64,000 bases of DNA, from positions 1 to 64,000 of the forward strand of contig NZ_VVIP01000017.1 in NCBI RefSeq assembly GCF_009650435.1. The letters run 5' to 3'. This document shows positions 35,919-43,576 of the stretch, one piece after another. The notes beneath the pieces were generated by a model. It did not search any database. It was given only the letters and a program-made list of their open reading frames with translations, and had not been told where the DNA came from. This DNA comes from Foetidibacter luteolus (GTDB lineage: Bacteria; Bacteroidota; Bacteroidia; Chitinophagales; Chitinophagaceae). A program made the translations under genes and the position numbers. Positions within the stretch are counted from its first letter, which is position 1. Each line of letters starts with the position of its first letter.

Positions 35919-36145
35919 TTCGACACCTTATTTAAGTCCGGGAAATTTGTAAAGATAACTTGAATAAGGGCAGTAGAGAACATTGGATTTTATGCAAGTT
36001 GGACTTAACATTGAAACATGAGCTAAGTGCAAATCCCGGGCTGAGATTCGGTACTGACAAATAAATCTCAACATCAGTCTTAAATTCAGCTTCACATTTC
36101 TGCTCGGCAGCGGTTACTGGCAAACAGAATATTAATTACCGGCCT
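35919..36145. other. AT-rich non-coding stretch
   Basis: No credible gene; the 63-codon minus frame here lacks any family feature. The stretch has its own texture (for example CCCGGGCTGAGATTCGGTACTG), distinct from the neighbouring families A and C, and ends at the family C cluster. It probably holds the promoter for the RNA ligase gene on the minus strand. Confidence 0.45.
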
Positions 36146-36149
36146 GGAT

Positions 36150-36297
36150 AAAGCCCTGCTTGTTTACAATCTTTCCGCAAAAAATTCGGCATATTACACC
36201 AAAGTACTTTGTACTTCGTAAATCGCACTTGTTTACAACCTATCACAAAAAAATAAACCCGCTGCACCAAAGTACTTCGTACTTCGTAAATCGTACT
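36150..36297 (+). repeat. Family C repeat, two units
   Basis: Two units of about 75 nt with CTTGTTTACAA, CACAAAAAAATAAACCCGC or CGCAAAAAATTCGGC, CACCAAAGTACTTTGTACTTCG. Its end feeds straight into the -7 box of the dusB promoter, so the repeat may contribute the -33 part. Confidence 0.8.
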
Positions 36298-36306
36298 TAT
36301 TTTTGC
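36298..36306 (+). promoter_or_regulatory. -7 box of dusB
   Basis: TATTTTTGC matches TAnnTTTGC exactly. A TTCG (36276-36279) lies 18 nt upstream as a near -33 match inside the repeat. Transcription should begin near 36312, so the dusB start must lie after this. Confidence 0.55.
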
Positions 36307-36326
36307 CGTTTGCAAAAAAGAATACG

Positions 36327-37364
36327 TTGATAACAATTGGTTCAATACAACTGCCGCAGTTTCCGCTGTTGCTGGCGCCCATGGAAGATGTGAGCGACCC
36401 GCCCTTTAGGGCTGTTTGCAAAGACAATGGCGCCGATCTGCTGTACACAGAATTCATTTCCAGCGAAGGCCTGATACGTGATGCCATCAATGCCCGTAAA
36501 AAGCTGGACATTTTTGATTACGAACGCCCCGTGGGTATACAATTGTTCGGCGGTGACGAAGACAGCCTTGCCATGGCCGCACAAATAGCGGAAACCACCA
36601 ACCCGGATTTTATTGACATTAACTTTGGCTGCCCTGTTAAAAAAGTAGCCTGCCGTGGCGCCGGCGCCGGCGTACTGAAAGATATTAACCTGATGGTGCG
36701 CCTGACTGAAGCTTGTGTTAGGGCTACCCGTCTGCCCGTTACGGTAAAGACAAGGCTGGGCTGGGATGACCAATCTAAGAACATTGAAGAAGTGGCTGAA
36801 CGCCTGCAGGATGCCGGCATACAGGCATTGGCCATACATGGCCGCACACGCAGCCAGATGTACAAAGGTGTGGCTGACTGGAGCCTGATTGCCAAAGTAA
36901 AGAACAACCCACGCATACGCATACCCATTTTTGGCAACGGTGATATCAACAGCCCGGAGAAAGCCATGGAATACCGCAACCGCTATGGCGTAGATGGCAT
37001 AATGATTGGCCGGGCTGCCATTGATTACCCCTGGATATTCCGCGAAATAAAACACTACCTGCAAACCGGCGAACGCATGCCCGGCCCTACACTGGAAGAA
37101 AGGCTGGCTGTTTGTAAGAAGCACCTGCGAAAGTCCGTTGACTGGAAGGGGCCTGTTACCGGTTTACTTAAAATGCGCCGCCATTATGCCAATTACCTGA
37201 AGGGGTTGCCGGATATAAAACAATTTCGCGACAGGCTGGTACGCTTGAACAATATCGAGGAAGTAGAACGTGTACTGGACGAAATAGCGCTTACCTACAA
37301 AGGCATTGACATAGCAGATATGGAAATTGAGCTGGTTAATTACCATGAGCATTGCGGGGTATAA
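36327..37364 (+). CDS. dusB: tRNA dihydrouridine synthase B
   Basis: The 345-residue product from the TTG at 36327 (first residues MITIGSIQLPQF) starts just where the family begins. A further upstream TTG at 36303 would lie inside the -7 box and before transcription. Motifs are LLLAPMEDVSDPPFRAVC (FMN binding), DINFGCPVKKVACRGAGAGV with the catalytic Cys in GCPVKKV, and IHGRTRSQMYKG and GNGDINSPEKA. The last is followed by IMIGRAAIDYPWIF. It reduces specific uridines to dihydrouridine in tRNA, using FMN and NADPH. Length is normal for DusB. Confidence 0.93.
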   Translation: MITIGSIQLPQFPLLLAPMEDVSDPPFRAVCKDNGADLLYTEFISSEGLIRDAINARKKLDIFDYERPVGIQLFGGDEDSLAMAAQIAETTNPDFIDINFGCPVKKVACRGAGAGVLKDINLMVRLTEACVRATRLPVTVKTRLGWDDQSKNIEEVAERLQDAGIQALAIHGRTRSQMYKGVADWSLIAKVKNNPRIRIPIFGNGDINSPEKAMEYRNRYGVDGIMIGRAAIDYPWIFREIKHYLQTGERMPGPTLEERLAVCKKHLRKSVDWKGPVTGLLKMRRHYANYLKGLPDIKQFRDRLVRLNNIEEVERVLDEIALTYKGIDIADMEIELVNYHEHCGV

Positions 37365-37374
37365 AGATTCCACA

Positions 37375-37505
37375 ACCTGCTGCACCTTCGGGTGAGGGAT
37401 TGAAGCGGCTACCCCGCTGAAGCCTTCGCAGCCCAGTTCCTGTGGCGGAGTAATAGCGGAAAGCCCGACCCCTTGCGCAGCTTGGGGGCACCCCCAAAAG
37501 CAAGT
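37375..37505 (+). repeat. Family A intergenic repeat, copy 3
   Basis: Ordered blocks as elsewhere: GGGTGAGGGATTGAAGCGG, CTACCCCGCTGAAGCCTTCG, GCGGAGTAATAGCGGAAAGC, then CTTGGGGGCACCCCCAAAAG as a hairpin. It lies just after the dusB stop. Confidence 0.85.
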
Positions 37506-37589
37506 ACGAAGTACTTGTGATATGTTAGATGTTTAACGTGGATGTACAATGTAAAAAAGAAATTTGCAAGCAGCTAACAAAACAATTCG

Positions 37590-37690
37590 TAACTCATACC
37601 TGTTTACAGCCTGTCCACAAAAAATGAACCTGCTACACCCAGGTACTTCGTACTTCGTAACTCGTACTTGTTTCCAGCCTGCCAGCATTG
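37590..37690 (+). repeat. Family C repeat, single unit
   Basis: CTGTTTACAGCCTGTCCAC, AAAAAATGAACCTGCTACAC, CCAGGTACTTCGTACTTCG and TAACTCGTACTTGTTTCCAG follow the order of the other C units. It lies about 30 nt before the riboflavin synthase start. Confidence 0.8.
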
Positions 37691-37721
37691 ACAAACCCGC
37701 TTTTACAGTTAAATTGCACCC

Positions 37722-38357
37722 ATGTTTACCGGAATTATAGAATGCACTGGCACCATACAAAGCATTACTGCCAATGGTACCAACAGGACTTTTGTGATAG
37801 CCTCGCCCATTTCCGCCGAGCTTAAGGTTGACCAAAGCGTTAGCCACAGCGGTGTATGCCTTACTGTTGAGGAAGTAAATGACGGCACCCACAGCCTTAC
37901 GGCCATTGAGGAAACCCTGAAAAAAACCAACCTGGGCAACTGGCAAACCGGCGGCCTGGTAAACATGGAACGTTGCCTGGCCATGAATGGCAGGCTTGAT
38001 GGGCACATTGTACAGGGCCATGTAGATGCGACGGCGGTATGCACCGGAAAAGAAAACAAAAATGGAAGCTGGGAGTTTAGCTTTAGGTTTAATGAAGAGT
38101 TTGCCGCACTGGTTATTGAAAAGGGCTCCATTGCAGTTAATGGCATAAGCCTTACTGTTTTTAATGTGGGCGTTAATGAATTTTCTGTAGCTATTATTCC
38201 ATACACCTACAACCATACCAATATAAGCAGTGTTGAAACCGGGGATACGGTTAATATAGAGTTTGACATGGTGGGTAAATATATACAACGCCTTCACCAG
38301 CTTAACCAAAGGGCAGATCAAGCGCAAACGGCTAACTTTGATTCTGGCAAAATATAA
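37722..38357 (+). CDS. ribE: Riboflavin synthase (alpha subunit)
   Basis: The 211-residue protein has two lumazine-binding repeats. The N-terminal MFTGIIE, the SVSHSGVCLTV motif in repeat 1 (about 40-55), and SIAVNGISLTVFNVG in repeat 2 (about 140-155) mark the family. GRLDGHIVQGHVD is the highly conserved repeat-2 entry. It dismutates two 6,7-dimethyl-8-ribityllumazine molecules into riboflavin. The other rib genes are not adjacent. The C-terminus is slightly longer and hydrophilic (HQLNQRADQAQTA). Confidence 0.95.
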   Translation: MFTGIIECTGTIQSITANGTNRTFVIASPISAELKVDQSVSHSGVCLTVEEVNDGTHSLTAIEETLKKTNLGNWQTGGLVNMERCLAMNGRLDGHIVQGHVDATAVCTGKENKNGSWEFSFRFNEEFAALVIEKGSIAVNGISLTVFNVGVNEFSVAIIPYTYNHTNISSVETGDTVNIEFDMVGKYIQRLHQLNQRADQAQTANFDSGKI

Positions 38358-38427
38358 GCAATATGCACTTTATCAATAAATGGCAACAGCAACATTGTTG
38401 ATAACAATAAACCAGTTTGTCGGGTAA

Positions 38428-39882
38428 CTATGGTTTAAATATCGACGTATCATAATGCACTGTTATATACTTAGGGATTTCATTAACAGGTTTGATGCTT
38501 ACACTAGCTTTAAATACGTAATTATAACGGGGAAACTGCTTATAATACTTTTCTGTTGGTGCAAGATCGAAGGAATGCAAAACAGTTACCCTTGCAGTAT
38601 CAGCATGATATAGCCAACCAAGACCTTCTTTAAAACCCAAATGAAATATCTTTACACCATTTAATTGTTTGGGCAAATTCTGAATACAAACAGGCTGGCC
38701 TGGTTTTAAAGTTACACTAACATCTCTCAGTAAAGATTCACTTACCACGCTGGCCACCCTGTAATCACGGGAATTTTTATAAAGAAAACCAACTGAACCT
38801 AAAATAAACAACCCGGCAAAAAATGTTTTTATCCATAGCCTGCAACGCAAATGCACGATAAACAATGCAGAAAAAAAACTAAAGAATACTGAAGGCAGAT
38901 ATAAAAAACGTTCAGACTCGGTATCGTGGGTATCAATCCCTAACCCTACAAATGGCAACAATGCAATAAGCCAGGCACTCAAAACCAGGAAAAAAAGAGT
39001 GGTATGTTTTTTTGTTTTTAAAATAAATACACCCCAGCCTAAAAACGCACCAAATACAATGCAGTAAGCTGTTACAAACCCAATTGTTGAGCCAAGCGGC
39101 GGCAAAAAGCTCCTGGCCAAAAGCCTGTTATAATTAAGCACCCACGATTGAAATGGAAAACGTGCAAACCCGCCCGCCTCATATTGATTGATTATTTCTC
39201 CGAGTAGATACACTCTTATGATCAGATAGGCAAAAAACACCGAAACATACACAACAACAAAAAAAAGCTCAGCACGAAAGGTGCTTTTGTTTTTCCTGAT
39301 TTCCAAATACGAAATTGTTGCTATTATTAATGGGCTGATCCAAACGCTTTCATAAGTAAATAACCCAAACAAAAAGGCTATGACAGATGAAAAAAACCAG
39401 AAGTACCCTTGATGCCTTTGCAGGTATGCAAGCAAAGAGACCAGAAAAAAAAGGGTACTTAGCGAGGCCCCGCCCCCCAAAACCCACAATACCGCTTCAG
39501 AATGAAAGGGATATACGGCGAAAAAAGAGGCAGATAAAACTCCCGCAATATGACAGGCTTGCCTATCAAAATTTCCATACAAATTGAAAAGAGTTCTACC
39601 AACCCTATAGACAAGCCAACAACAAAAAAGATGTATCAAAAGCCGGTCGAAATGATAACCCGCAGGATGCTTACCCCAAAGAAACAACTCAAGCTTCAAC
39701 AATACTTCATGTACAATCCGTAGAGAATTATGTTGTAAAAAATTTCCATTTTTTGTAAGCGTGATATGTACAAAATCATCGTTTAAAAAATATATGCCGA
39801 AAGGGTTATATGCCAATAGCGAAAATAAAATACTTAGAAAAAAAATTGATAACGCCGCCCTATAATTAAAAACATTCTGCAT
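38428..39882 (-). CDS. Polytopic membrane protein, GT-C-like
   Basis: The 484-residue protein has around ten hydrophobic helices. A first loop with the acidic pair NDDFVHI (about residues 35-41) follows the first helix, as in GT-C enzymes where an Asp or Glu in loop 1 is catalytic. A small soluble C-terminal domain follows (about 385-484, SLLRDVSVTLKPGQPVCIQNLP). It probably transfers a sugar from a polyprenol phosphate on the periplasmic face, or belongs to a related uncharacterised family. It lies 18 nt after the hscA gene on the same strand, so both may share a transcript. AT-rich compared with neighbours. Confidence 0.65.
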   Translation of the reverse strand: MQNVFNYRAALSIFFLSILFSLLAYNPFGIYFLNDDFVHITLTKNGNFLQHNSLRIVHEVLLKLELFLWGKHPAGYHFDRLLIHLFCCWLVYRVGRTLFNLYGNFDRQACHIAGVLSASFFAVYPFHSEAVLWVLGGGASLSTLFFLVSLLAYLQRHQGYFWFFSSVIAFLFGLFTYESVWISPLIIATISYLEIRKNKSTFRAELFFVVVYVSVFFAYLIIRVYLLGEIINQYEAGGFARFPFQSWVLNYNRLLARSFLPPLGSTIGFVTAYCIVFGAFLGWGVFILKTKKHTTLFFLVLSAWLIALLPFVGLGIDTHDTESERFLYLPSVFFSFFSALFIVHLRCRLWIKTFFAGLFILGSVGFLYKNSRDYRVASVVSESLLRDVSVTLKPGQPVCIQNLPKQLNGVKIFHLGFKEGLGWLYHADTARVTVLHSFDLAPTEKYYKQFPRYNYVFKASVSIKPVNEIPKYITVHYDTSIFKP

Positions 39883-39900
39883 AATGGCAAATTACATTTC

Positions 39901-41757
39901 CTACAACTTCTGCCCCTTTAAAGCCTCTCCTACCGCGATATCCATTATCCTTTCTGCAAAGGGGCGGGTTATTTCATTAAGTTCTTCTGTTTTGGTGCGG
40001 ATAAGGTTTTTATCATCCATTGTAAGGGCCAGTTGCAGCGCCTGCATAGCCGTGGCGGTAGCCGATAGCTCATCCCTGTTAAGCAGGCTGTTGTTCCTGT
40101 CAATGAATTTCTCAACGGTCTCCAGCAAATGGCCAGCTTCGTTCCGTGCTTCTACCAGCGCCCTTGTCTGCATGTCTGTGCCGGCGTGTTGAATACTGTC
40201 CTGCAACATTTGCTCCACTTCGTCATCAGTAAGGCCATACTGCGGTTTTACCTTAATGCTTTGTTCAACACCGCTGCGCAGTTCTTTCGCTGTTACCATC
40301 AAAATGCCATCTGCATTTATTAAAAAGCCCACATCTACTTTGGGAAGCCCGGCGGGCATGGCCGGGATACCGGTTAAGTTAAACTCGGCCAGCTTGCGGT
40401 TATCGTTTACCAGGTCTCTTTCTCCCTGGTAAACAGAAATGCGCATGCCGCTCTGCCCATCTTTCTGTGTGGTGTACTGGCGGCCCGCCTTTATGGGAAT
40501 TTTTGAGTTGCGGGGTATCAGCACATCCATCAAACCACCAGAGGTTTCTATACCAAGGCTTAAAGGGGTTATATCAAGCAGCAAAAAGTCTTTATTGTTA
40601 CCGGCAAGAATATCCGCCTGCACTGCCGCACCCAAAGCCACAACTTCATCAGGGTTAACGGAATCGTTGACCGGCTGCTCAAAAAATTTTGACACAGCTT
40701 CTTTAACTGCAGGCACCCTGGTACTGCCACCAACCATAACAACAGTTTCAATTTCGCCTGCCGCTAATGCCGCATCTTTTAAAGCGGCGGCGCAACATTT
40801 TATTGTCTTGTCAATAAGGGGCTTTACCAATCCATCAAACTCTTTCCTTGAGATGTGCAGTTCCATTCCGCGGAGTGTAGCCGCAAACCCGTCAGCCATG
40901 CCCAAGTGCTTTTTTGCTTCTTCGGCCTTCAGCCTTAGCAATTGTGCCAACTCTTTATTGTGCCGCAGTTGTTCGTTATCAATACCATGTTTTTCTACCC
41001 AGTATTCAGCTATGGCCCTGTCAAAATCATCTCCGCCTAAGTAAGTATCCCCGTTTGTGCTTAGCACTTCAAAAATACCACCGGCTATTTTAAGTATGGA
41101 TATATCAAATGTTCCTCCACCCAAATCATACACGGCTATTGTTTTCTCCTCATCGCTGTTTAAGCCCAGGCCATAGGCAAGGCTTGCCGCCGTGGGCTCG
41201 TTAATTATGCGTAATACATCCAGCCCGGCAAGCTTCCCTGCATCCCGCGTGGCCTGGCGTTGGGCATCGTTGAAGTAGGCCGGCACTGTAATGACAGCTT
41301 TGGCAACAGGGGTTTTTAGTATGTGCTCCGCCCTTGTTTTAAGCTCTTTCAAAATGAAAGAAGACAATTCTACCGGGGAATAAAATTTATCGCCAACCTG
41401 AATTTTTACCAGGCTTTCCTTATCATCATCAATCACTTTATAAGCAAAGAAGTCTTCGTGGGATTTAATATCATTGTAGCTTTTACCCATCAGTCTTTTG
41501 GCACTGAAGATGGTATTACGCGGGTCTGTTTCAAGATAAAGCCTGGCTTCCTCTCCCACTACAACATTTCCGTTTTGGCCAAAGTGTATTACACTTGGCA
41601 CCAGACTACTGCTGTTATGTTCTTTTAACGCAACAGGCTTTTTACTTTCAGGGTGAATGATGGCTACCAAGCTGTTGGTAGTGCCAAGATCAATACCTAC
41701 AATCATCTCTTTTTGTTGCAGGCTTCCTGTTGCTATATTAATTGAAATTTTTGCCAT
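39901..41757 (-). CDS. hscA: Fe-S protein assembly chaperone HscA (Hsp70 family)
   Basis: The 618-residue Hsp70 has [16 protein letters not shown] (ATP phosphate 1), [49 protein letters not shown] and [13 protein letters not shown] in the ATPase domain. The substrate domain begins at [23 protein letters not shown]. The N-terminal extension and length match the Bacteroidota HscA, not DnaK. It helps transfer Fe-S clusters from the scaffold IscU/NifU-like protein with HscB. A -7 box is at 41819-41827, 62 nt before the ATG. hscB or isc genes are not adjacent. Confidence 0.9.
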   Translation of the reverse strand: MAKISINIATGSLQQKEMIVGIDLGTTNSLVAIIHPESKKPVALKEHNSSSLVPSVIHFGQNGNVVVGEEARLYLETDPRNTIFSAKRLMGKSYNDIKSHEDFFAYKVIDDDKESLVKIQVGDKFYSPVELSSFILKELKTRAEHILKTPVAKAVITVPAYFNDAQRQATRDAGKLAGLDVLRIINEPTAASLAYGLGLNSDEEKTIAVYDLGGGTFDISILKIAGGIFEVLSTNGDTYLGGDDFDRAIAEYWVEKHGIDNEQLRHNKELAQLLRLKAEEAKKHLGMADGFAATLRGMELHISRKEFDGLVKPLIDKTIKCCAAALKDAALAAGEIETVVMVGGSTRVPAVKEAVSKFFEQPVNDSVNPDEVVALGAAVQADILAGNNKDFLLLDITPLSLGIETSGGLMDVLIPRNSKIPIKAGRQYTTQKDGQSGMRISVYQGERDLVNDNRKLAEFNLTGIPAMPAGLPKVDVGFLINADGILMVTAKELRSGVEQSIKVKPQYGLTDDEVEQMLQDSIQHAGTDMQTRALVEARNEAGHLLETVEKFIDRNNSLLNRDELSATATAMQALQLALTMDDKNLIRTKTEELNEITRPFAERIMDIAVGEALKGQKL

Positions 41758-41818
41758 GGATAAAGGTCATGAAGTCATTTAGACATTGAGTGATACAGCT
41801 AACATGGTAACATAAAGG

Positions 41819-41827
41819 GCAAAAGTA
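41819..41827 (-). promoter_or_regulatory. -7 box of hscA
   Basis: Minus-strand TACTTTTGC matches TAnnTTTGC, 62 nt before the hscA ATG. Confidence 0.5.
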
Positions 41828-41864
41828 ACGCAATGCGGCTGCACTACAGGAAGGCCGTGAATAA

Positions 41865-41985
41865 TTTTGCTGCTGCACTTTGCGCCAGGGATAGAAGCGG
41901 AAAGCCCGCAACCGCCGCAGCCTTAGCGAAGGCGGTGAGGACTTGCAGCGGATAGCCCGGTGCCTTCGGCAGGCGCCCTTACAAT
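41865..41985 (+). repeat. Family B intergenic repeat, diverged copy 3
   Basis: Has GGGATAGAAGCGGAAAGCCC, the CCGCCGCAGCC...GCGAAGGCGG inverted pair, GGTGAGGACTTGCAGCGG and GATAGCCCGG, parallel to the 76-nt copies at 27.2 and 29.4 kb but with changed middle. Intergenic, upstream of hscA. Confidence 0.75.
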
Positions 41986-42057
41986 TCACTAAAAAAATAA
42001 AGCCCATCCTTGCGGACAGGCTTTGCAGAGACACCATTTTTTAAACCAGGACCTATT

Positions 42058-42255
42058 TTATAAGGCAGCTCTCCGTGATACAGTTTTCAATCTTGAACCC
42101 TGTATTTTCCAGAGGTCTGCTGCGCTAAATATTTTTGATGTTTTGGTTACATCAACATCTGATGCTACTGTTTCTTTTACTTCAGATAAAAGTTTGCTCA
42201 GCTCGCCTGGTTCCATGTTAATAACGGAACGTGTAACATTGCTTTCCATGTTCAT
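42058..42255 (-). CDS. Small hypothetical protein, conserved-looking
   Basis: The 65-residue protein is acidic and helical in the N-terminal half (INMEPGELSKLLSEVKETVA) and basic at the end (ADLWKIQGSRLKTVSRRAAL). The motif 'IFSAADLWKIQ' looks like a conserved short family motif in Bacteroidota small proteins (from memory). There is no signal peptide. A full promoter (TTG-N20-TACATTTGC) is found about 125 nt upstream, so the mRNA has an unusually long leader. Confidence 0.6.
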   Translation of the reverse strand: MNMESNVTRSVINMEPGELSKLLSEVKETVASDVDVTKTSKIFSAADLWKIQGSRLKTVSRRAAL

Positions 42256-42382
42256 TACTCTTTAATTGTTACTTAATCTCCGGGCTCTGGCAGGCAAAAA
42301 GCATGGTACGCTTAAGATTCGTTGTAGGGCTTACTTTGGGTGACGTCGGGCTCAAAGAAGTCTCATAATCCGGAATTGCGCT

Positions 42383-42414
42383 GCAAATGTACAACCTTTA
42401 GGTTTTGTAGCCAA
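42383..42414 (-). promoter_or_regulatory. Promoter of the 65-residue small protein gene
   Basis: Minus-strand TTG (complement of 42412-42414), then 20 nt, then TACATTTGC (complement of 42383-42391). A transcript starting near 42376 would carry a leader of about 120 nt before the ATG at 42255. Confidence 0.65.
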
Positions 42415-42583
42415 GCTTTTGAGTAAATGGTTTGTTAAGGTTATGGATGAAACGCTGTAAAATGACATGGAAATATCACTTCAATCAATTGATTATCAAA
42501 CAAATAAACCACCTATATAAATTCCATATATTTTTTTACATCTATTACCAATGGCAAATAATTATTGTAACCGGCAAATTAAA

Positions 42584-42614
42584 TTGCTTAAATAAACGGC
42601 GCCTATATCTTTGC
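42584..42614 (+). promoter_or_regulatory. Promoter of the DUF4197 lipoprotein gene
   Basis: TTG at 42584-42586, then 19 nt, then TATCTTTGC (42606-42614), an exact TAnnTTTGC. Transcription would begin near 42620 and the ATG is at 42631, so the leader is about 10 nt. Confidence 0.7.
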
Positions 42615-42630
42615 CCACAAACAATACTTT

Positions 42631-43338
42631 ATGAAAAAACTTCTGGCAATTTCCCTTCTTTTTATGCTTAGCGGGTGCGATACAGTGCAACAGGTTTTAA
42701 ACAGTACTACCAGCGGCGGACTTACTTCTGCAGAAATAGCTTCCGGTTTAAAAGAGGCATTAACTATTGGAACACAAAATTCTTCCAGCAAGCTATCGGC
42801 CGTTGATGGTTTCTTCGCTAATGCGGCTATTAAAATACTCATGCCACCCGAAGCGCAAAAAGTGGAAAGCACATTAAGAAACGTTGGGCTTGGCGGCGTT
42901 GTTGACAAAGCTGTTTTATCCATGAACCGTGCCGCAGAAGATGCCGCTAAATCTGCCGCTCCCATTTTTATTAACGCCATTAAACAAATGACGATTACTG
43001 ACGCGATAGGTATTTTAAAAGGTGGTAACAATGCCGCTACCAATTACTTTAAAGATAAAACAACGGCGGCGCTTACAGAAGCTTTCCGCCCCACTATAAA
43101 CAGCGCATTAAGCAAGGTTAACGCCACCAAATACTGGAGCGATGTATTTACCACATACAACAAGTTTTCCAACAAACCGGTAAATACTGATTTAAGCGCC
43201 TATGTAACCGGTAAAGCCATAGATGGCATTTTCTTCCAGGTAGCACAGGAAGAACAGAAAATACGTAAAGACCCTGCCGCACGTGTTACAGATTTGTTGA
43301 AGAAAGTGTTTGGCAGCAGCGCAGCACAGGGCAGTTGA
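42631..43338 (+). CDS. DUF4197 domain lipoprotein
   Basis: The 235-residue protein has a lipoprotein signal (lipobox MLSGC, Cys near residue 15). A DUF4197 domain follows: GLKEALTIGTQNSSSKLSAVDGFFANAAIKILMPPEA at the start, then GLGGVVDKAVLSMNRAAEDAAKSA and ITDAIGILKGGNNAATNYF. These are helical repeats typical of this family of uncharacterised periplasmic lipoproteins. It has its own promoter and terminator. Function unknown. Confidence 0.92.
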   Translation: MKKLLAISLLFMLSGCDTVQQVLNSTTSGGLTSAEIASGLKEALTIGTQNSSSKLSAVDGFFANAAIKILMPPEAQKVESTLRNVGLGGVVDKAVLSMNRAAEDAAKSAAPIFINAIKQMTITDAIGILKGGNNAATNYFKDKTTAALTEAFRPTINSALSKVNATKYWSDVFTTYNKFSNKPVNTDLSAYVTGKAIDGIFFQVAQEEQKIRKDPAARVTDLLKKVFGSSAAQGS

Positions 43339-43366
43339 GTTGGACAATAATCCATCATAATAATTT

Positions 43367-43400
43367 CCCGGTCAGCTTTGCTGCACCGGGATTTTTTTTA
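43367..43400 (+). terminator. Terminator of the DUF4197 gene
   Basis: Stem CCCGGTCAGC / GCTGCACCGGG with a small bulge (43367-43390), followed by ATTTTTTTTA. Confidence 0.85.
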
Positions 43401-43576
43401 TCAGGGGCTTTCAACTTTTGTTCGCTACCATAGCTTTTGTACCGGCTGTTCATTACAACTCCGCCTCAAAACCTTACGCACAGTGCCTTCAGCGGGGTTT
43501 TCATTTCCATCCGGCAGCCCGGCAACAGGGGTATTTCTATTGAGCTTTGCCCGCAGAATAGGTAATCAGCGGGCGT

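Noticed and set aside
36342..37124. 260-codon minus frame opposite dusB
   Set aside because: Antisense shadow; the plus strand has clear DusB motifs over the same range.
37533..38327. 264-codon minus frame opposite ribE
   Set aside because: Antisense shadow of the riboflavin synthase gene running on into family C repeat DNA.
40439..41044. 201-codon plus frame opposite hscA
   Set aside because: Antisense shadow; Ser/Pro/Ala-rich with no motif.
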